Assembly: GCF_028389875.1 (NCBI RefSeq)
Contig: NC_084687.1
Coordinates: 2,888,157-2,952,156 of the forward strand
Source: Rhea pennata
Lineage: Eukaryota; Chordata; Aves; Rheiformes; Rheidae
Length of the DNA: 64,000 nt
Direction of reading: 5' to 3'
A program made the position numbers and the translations under genes. Each line of letters opens with the position of its first letter. Within the stretch, counting starts at the first letter, position 1. The notes below the pieces were generated by a model that saw nothing but the letters and a program-made list of their open reading frames with translations, had not been told where the DNA came from and searched no databases. Shown here one piece after another: positions 60,281-64,000 of the stretch.

Positions 60281-62750
60281 TCTCCGGCCCGCACGAGCCC
60301 CACGACCCCGAGGACACCCACGAGTCGCCAATAAGAGCAGTAACGTCTATACACACTGTGCAATTCAGATACAGCTGGTGTCTAAATTTGTGCCTAGCAA
60401 ACACATGGTTAAATGACTTGAAATTCCCCCGAGTCCTCCTTTAACAGTGTATAGGCCTCTCTCCGTTACTGGTCCCATTTCTCCCGTAACCATGGAAACA
60501 AAAGGTTCAGTTCCAGCATCGGTATTACGAGTCCTTCTTGGATTTCCTCTTCCTATTGATACGCTCAAATTAGGCAACACGCACGGATTTGAGCCAAGGC
60601 CCCTGTTTTCCCTTGAGCTCCCAGCAATGATTAGTGCATGACACTGGAGGACAACAGCGCAGGCTCAAGCAACGAAGGAGCAAGTGCAAACGAATAATTA
60701 CAGTTTCATACGCGACGGTAAAATTTGAAAACCCCATTGAATCCCCCTCCCCCCCCCCAAAAAAAAAAAAATCCCCAGCCCCAAACCCAGAACAGCCATA
60801 CAAGTCTGAAAAGGGTACGTGGTTCCCGCGCGGCTGTAGCCACCCGCGTGGACCTTGGCACGAGACCGTTGGCACGCGACCGTTGGCAGGCGACACTCTG
60901 CAGCTCCTTGAGGCCAAAATGTTGCTGGAAGAGAAACACAGCTATGGAATTCGACTGTCGCCGTGGACAGTCAGGCTGGGGGGTCACGTCAGCCTGTGCA
61001 CAGACGCCCTCGTCCCCCTTCGAGGGAGGTGAGCAGCAGCCAGCCCCGACGGGACAGAGAGGTATGTCGGACCTGGAGGAGGCCCAGTGCTGGAGGAAGG
61101 ACCTGCAGCCTTTTCTGGGTGGAAAACCGAACGGCTCGGGGTTGGGAACCAAAGACTTACTGCCAGGACCTCTGTGAACGTAGACCCAAGGTGGCCACAG
61201 CCATCCTGCCCCACGCCGGAGGGGGCACGTGGAGAGGCACAGTGGGGTGACGGGATCCTTCTCCCCATTGCCCCAGGATCAGAAAAACAGGATGGCTTGA
61301 GGGAACTGAAACCTTTACCCAAAAAAAGTATCCCACCCCGCATCGTGGTTGCACTGCAAACAAATCCCGTAGATTTCAGTTTGGCTCTGCCTGCAGGGTC
61401 ACGGAAACGTGAGCAACGGGCCCAAAATGGGAACCGGGATCCAGGTCCAGGTGTTGCAAAGCTGCTTGTTTGGGGACGGACATGAGCTGGGCACTGACCT
61501 GGGCCCCACCTCTACAACAAAATCTGGGTCCCTCTCTTTGCTTGGGCCCGTCTCGAGACGTATTGCAAGCTCCGGAGAGACGAGGAGCCTTCAGCAGCAA
61601 TTTCAACGGCTGACCCAGGAATTATCTGATAACAAAGCCAGGGCCCTTCCCAAAATACCTCCTCCTCCTCTGTCTTTTTCTCTCCTTCTGTGTATTTATG
61701 CACAAATATGCCCATATTTATACACCCACGTGCTACACGCTCATAACATCAATCTCAGGATCCTTTTCTTGGGAGAGCAGTGTTCAGATTTGATGGACTC
61801 CACCACAAAATGTCACTGTGGAGATCAGTTTTCCCACTAAAATGCATCTCCGCACACTGATAATTTTTTTCCTAATTGCTTGGCGGTGCCCAGTCAATAT
61901 ATGAACCTCACCTGAGTGCCCTTAGCAGCAATTTTGGAAGCTATTAGTGGGCTGATGGGTTGCCTGCAGGCTTGACCATGTGGTTGTATGTCAGAAAGGG
62001 ACCCATGCCATAATCGTGGCCATGGCACAAAGGATAAAACTCTTAAAATATGGGTGCTGTCTCCTCTAGATACCTACCCATGGTATCTGGGAGGACCAGA
62101 AAGTTTTATTTTTCTGTACCATCCATGGAGAGAGATGGGTATCTCCAAAGGAGGAGAAAAGAGGATCACAACATCTAGGTTAGGTGGCCTTATGCTTTAT
62201 GAGCCTAACGTGGATGGGATCTCGCTCCCCTGCCAGCCACCCCTTATTTTGGCCAGTCTGAGCCACTACATTCAATGTGAGCAACTTTGCACCTCGTTTT
62301 TGCCTCCTTGCAAAGTCAAGGGGAGTTTTGGATGTGCAGTATCGCCGCAGAAGCAGGCCCAAAGCCTCTCAAACCAAATTCCTCAAGAAAGAAAAAAAAG
62401 AGAGAGAGAGAGAGAGAACATCACAGTCTCCTCCTGAAAACTGGTTCAAGATCACATCAGTGAGTCAGAAACAAAGCTAGAAATAGCACTTGAGCTCCGA
62501 CCTGCAGGCACAAATCCCATTAAAAGCTATAGGGGAATCATTTCTCCACGCGGGGGAGAGATCTAGACCCTCCTGCTTTCTGCGACTTGACAGCTCCTTT
62601 CTGACCGTGGCCCCCCGTGACACTCACGCATCAGGCCCGGCTCTTCAGCGGGGGACACCGGTCCTGGCTGGCACCAGCAGCTCAGCGCGGGGGTCTGGGT
62701 CCGTCTGAGCTGAACCACGCAACCGCGCTCCCCTCCTGCCCGCCCTTGGG
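60281..62750. other. Intergenic or 3' UTR, no coding exon seen
   Basis: Contains a C-run/A-run compound at 60749-60771, a GC-richer block at 60.85-61.25 kb, and an (AG)n tract at 62399-62417. No protein family is recognised in either strand. Confidence 0.4.
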
Positions 62751-64000
62751 AAGTCCTTGGGGCCACGGGAGCCTCTGTCCCCCTGCAAAACCGCGCAACA
62801 CAAAATCTTCCACCTTCCTGAAGAACAGCCGCTCTCCCCTTCCCGAGAGGCTCTCGGGATTTTGGGAAAGGAGCAGGCTCCGGATACGGCACGGCCACGG
62901 TCAGATCTTCCAGGGTTGGAGACGCCGAGAGGCAAACCGTGCGAAGCCCCTGGCGCTTTGCAAAGTCGCGCGCGGCAGCGCCGGCATCCCCCGGAAAAGC
63001 CCGCAGCAACCCGGCCTCGGCCCCAGGCGCGTGCCCCGCACGGGCCGGCAGCGTGCCGTCGGCCCTGCCGAGCCGGGAGGCGCCCGCAACGCGGCCGCGC
63101 TCGCCTCGCCGCGCGGCCCGGCCCCGGGACGGGTGGATGGAGGCTGGCTGGCCTCCCCGGGAACCGTGCCCGAGCAGCTGCTTTGCGCCAGCCCTCTACC
63201 GCTCTCCAGGATGAGCTCGGAAATAGAGATTTATTGCTTGCGATTGCATTGCTTCCTCTTTTTTTTTTTTTTTTTTTCTTTTTTTTCCCCCCTTTTCCGT
63301 AGTACTTTAAGGTGTTAAAAGTGATTTGGGCTTCGGGAACACCCAGTTTAGAGTTGCATCAGCAAAGAGGGAGAAAAAGATTCCTAACACAACGCAACGT
63401 AACTCGAGACACCTTGGAGGCCCCATGCTGCGCGGTGCTGAGCACCGCTCAGGCCCGGCGGGATGCACCAGCGCTGATGGTGCTCCGCAGCGCGCAGAAG
63501 CCGGGACTCTTGTGCACTAACCATGGACACTTAGGAATAATTATAGCCAGGCCTGAATCAATCAATCGCTAAAAATCAGGAGCGATTCCGCTCGGATGAG
63601 CGGAGCCGCAGCAGCGCGGGAGACGAATCAGGCCCAGAGCAGCATTTTGAACCATTGCTGTAGAATACGCTAGCACCGTTGTTTTAGTGTGATCATTATT
63701 TTTGCCTTGCGGGGCCGGGAGGGGGGGACGGGGCTCGCTTTCACGCTCGGCGACGGGCCGCTCCGTTCGCGCCCGCGGGGCCGCCCGCACCCGACCCCGG
63801 CCGGAGCGCGCGGTTTCTGCGGGTCGCTAAACCGCGTCCTCCGCCGGGGATGCTCTGCCGGCCCCTCCGAGGAGGTTTGCCTCCCTTTCCGCCGGCCCGG
63901 GCAGCGAACGGGGCGCCTCTTCCAGGGCTCGTCCCCCAACGCGGGAAAACGCAAGGAAATCGGGAGCGGCACGGGGAAAGCAAACGGGATCCAGCCCCCC
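62750..64000. promoter_or_regulatory. CpG island(s) at the right end (E)
   Basis: Two CpG-dense blocks (62.88-63.19 and 63.70-64.00 kb) flank a T-run at 63260-63297. The second runs off the window, so any gene it serves may lie to the right. Open frames here are low-complexity and unrecognised. Confidence 0.5.

Noticed and set aside
31800-64000. KCNA2 or KCNA3 coding exon
   Set aside because: No frame in either strand carries Kv1 hallmarks (TVGYGD filter, S4 arginine series) outside KCNA10, so these genes must lie beyond the window.

Overview
This window reads as a bird genome (avian rather than mammalian). The evidence is a CR1 LINE tail at 9.24-9.42 kb with its usual 3' end, compact introns, very GC- and CpG-rich intergenic DNA, and a gene order matching the conserved amniote block RBM15 - SLC16A4 - LAMTOR5 - (PROK1) - CYM - KCNA10 - KCNA2. 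The KCNA cluster lies on a GC-rich microchromosome in chicken, and the base composition here fits that. I cannot name the species.

Layout. 1-2.1 kb: plus-strand sequence that looks like a 3' UTR, by position probably RBM15. 2.56-13.85 kb, minus strand: SLC16A4 (orphan monocarboxylate-transporter-family carrier), nine coding exons assembled here with consistent splice phases, about 516 aa. 16.63-18.10 kb, minus strand: LAMTOR5, four exons, 91 aa, with G-rich tandem repeats in its introns. 20.0-20.14 kb: a faint exon resembling the end of PROK1 exon 1. 21.48-24.56 kb, plus strand: a prochymosin/embryonic-pepsinogen gene (CYM) that appears to be decaying. The acceptor of intron 6 lacks AG, intron 8 is gone together with the start of exon 9 (breaking the frame), and no good exon 1 donor is visible. 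Both catalytic Asp motifs remain. 30.17-31.72 kb, minus strand: intact single-exon KCNA10 (Kv1.8), 516 aa.

31.8-64 kb is a gene desert in which I find no convincing protein gene. It holds several dense CpG islands (34.3-35.8, 36.6-38.1, 41.8-43.1, 46.5-47.4, 62.8-64.0 kb), MIR SINE fossils, microsatellites, a 38-bp minisatellite, and at 60.1 kb an AT-rich block that could be the 3' end of the next minus-strand gene (KCNA2 by synteny, its coding exon lying beyond the window).

The genes are housekeeping or tissue-specific neighbours, not one pathway: a plasma-membrane carrier, a lysosomal Ragulator subunit acting in mTORC1 signalling, a secreted gastric protease relic and a voltage-gated K+ channel. 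The observations most worth following are the chymosin decay (parallel to the human CYMP pseudogene), the G-rich LAMTOR5 introns, and the unexplained CpG islands beside KCNA10. I found no clearly new biological system.
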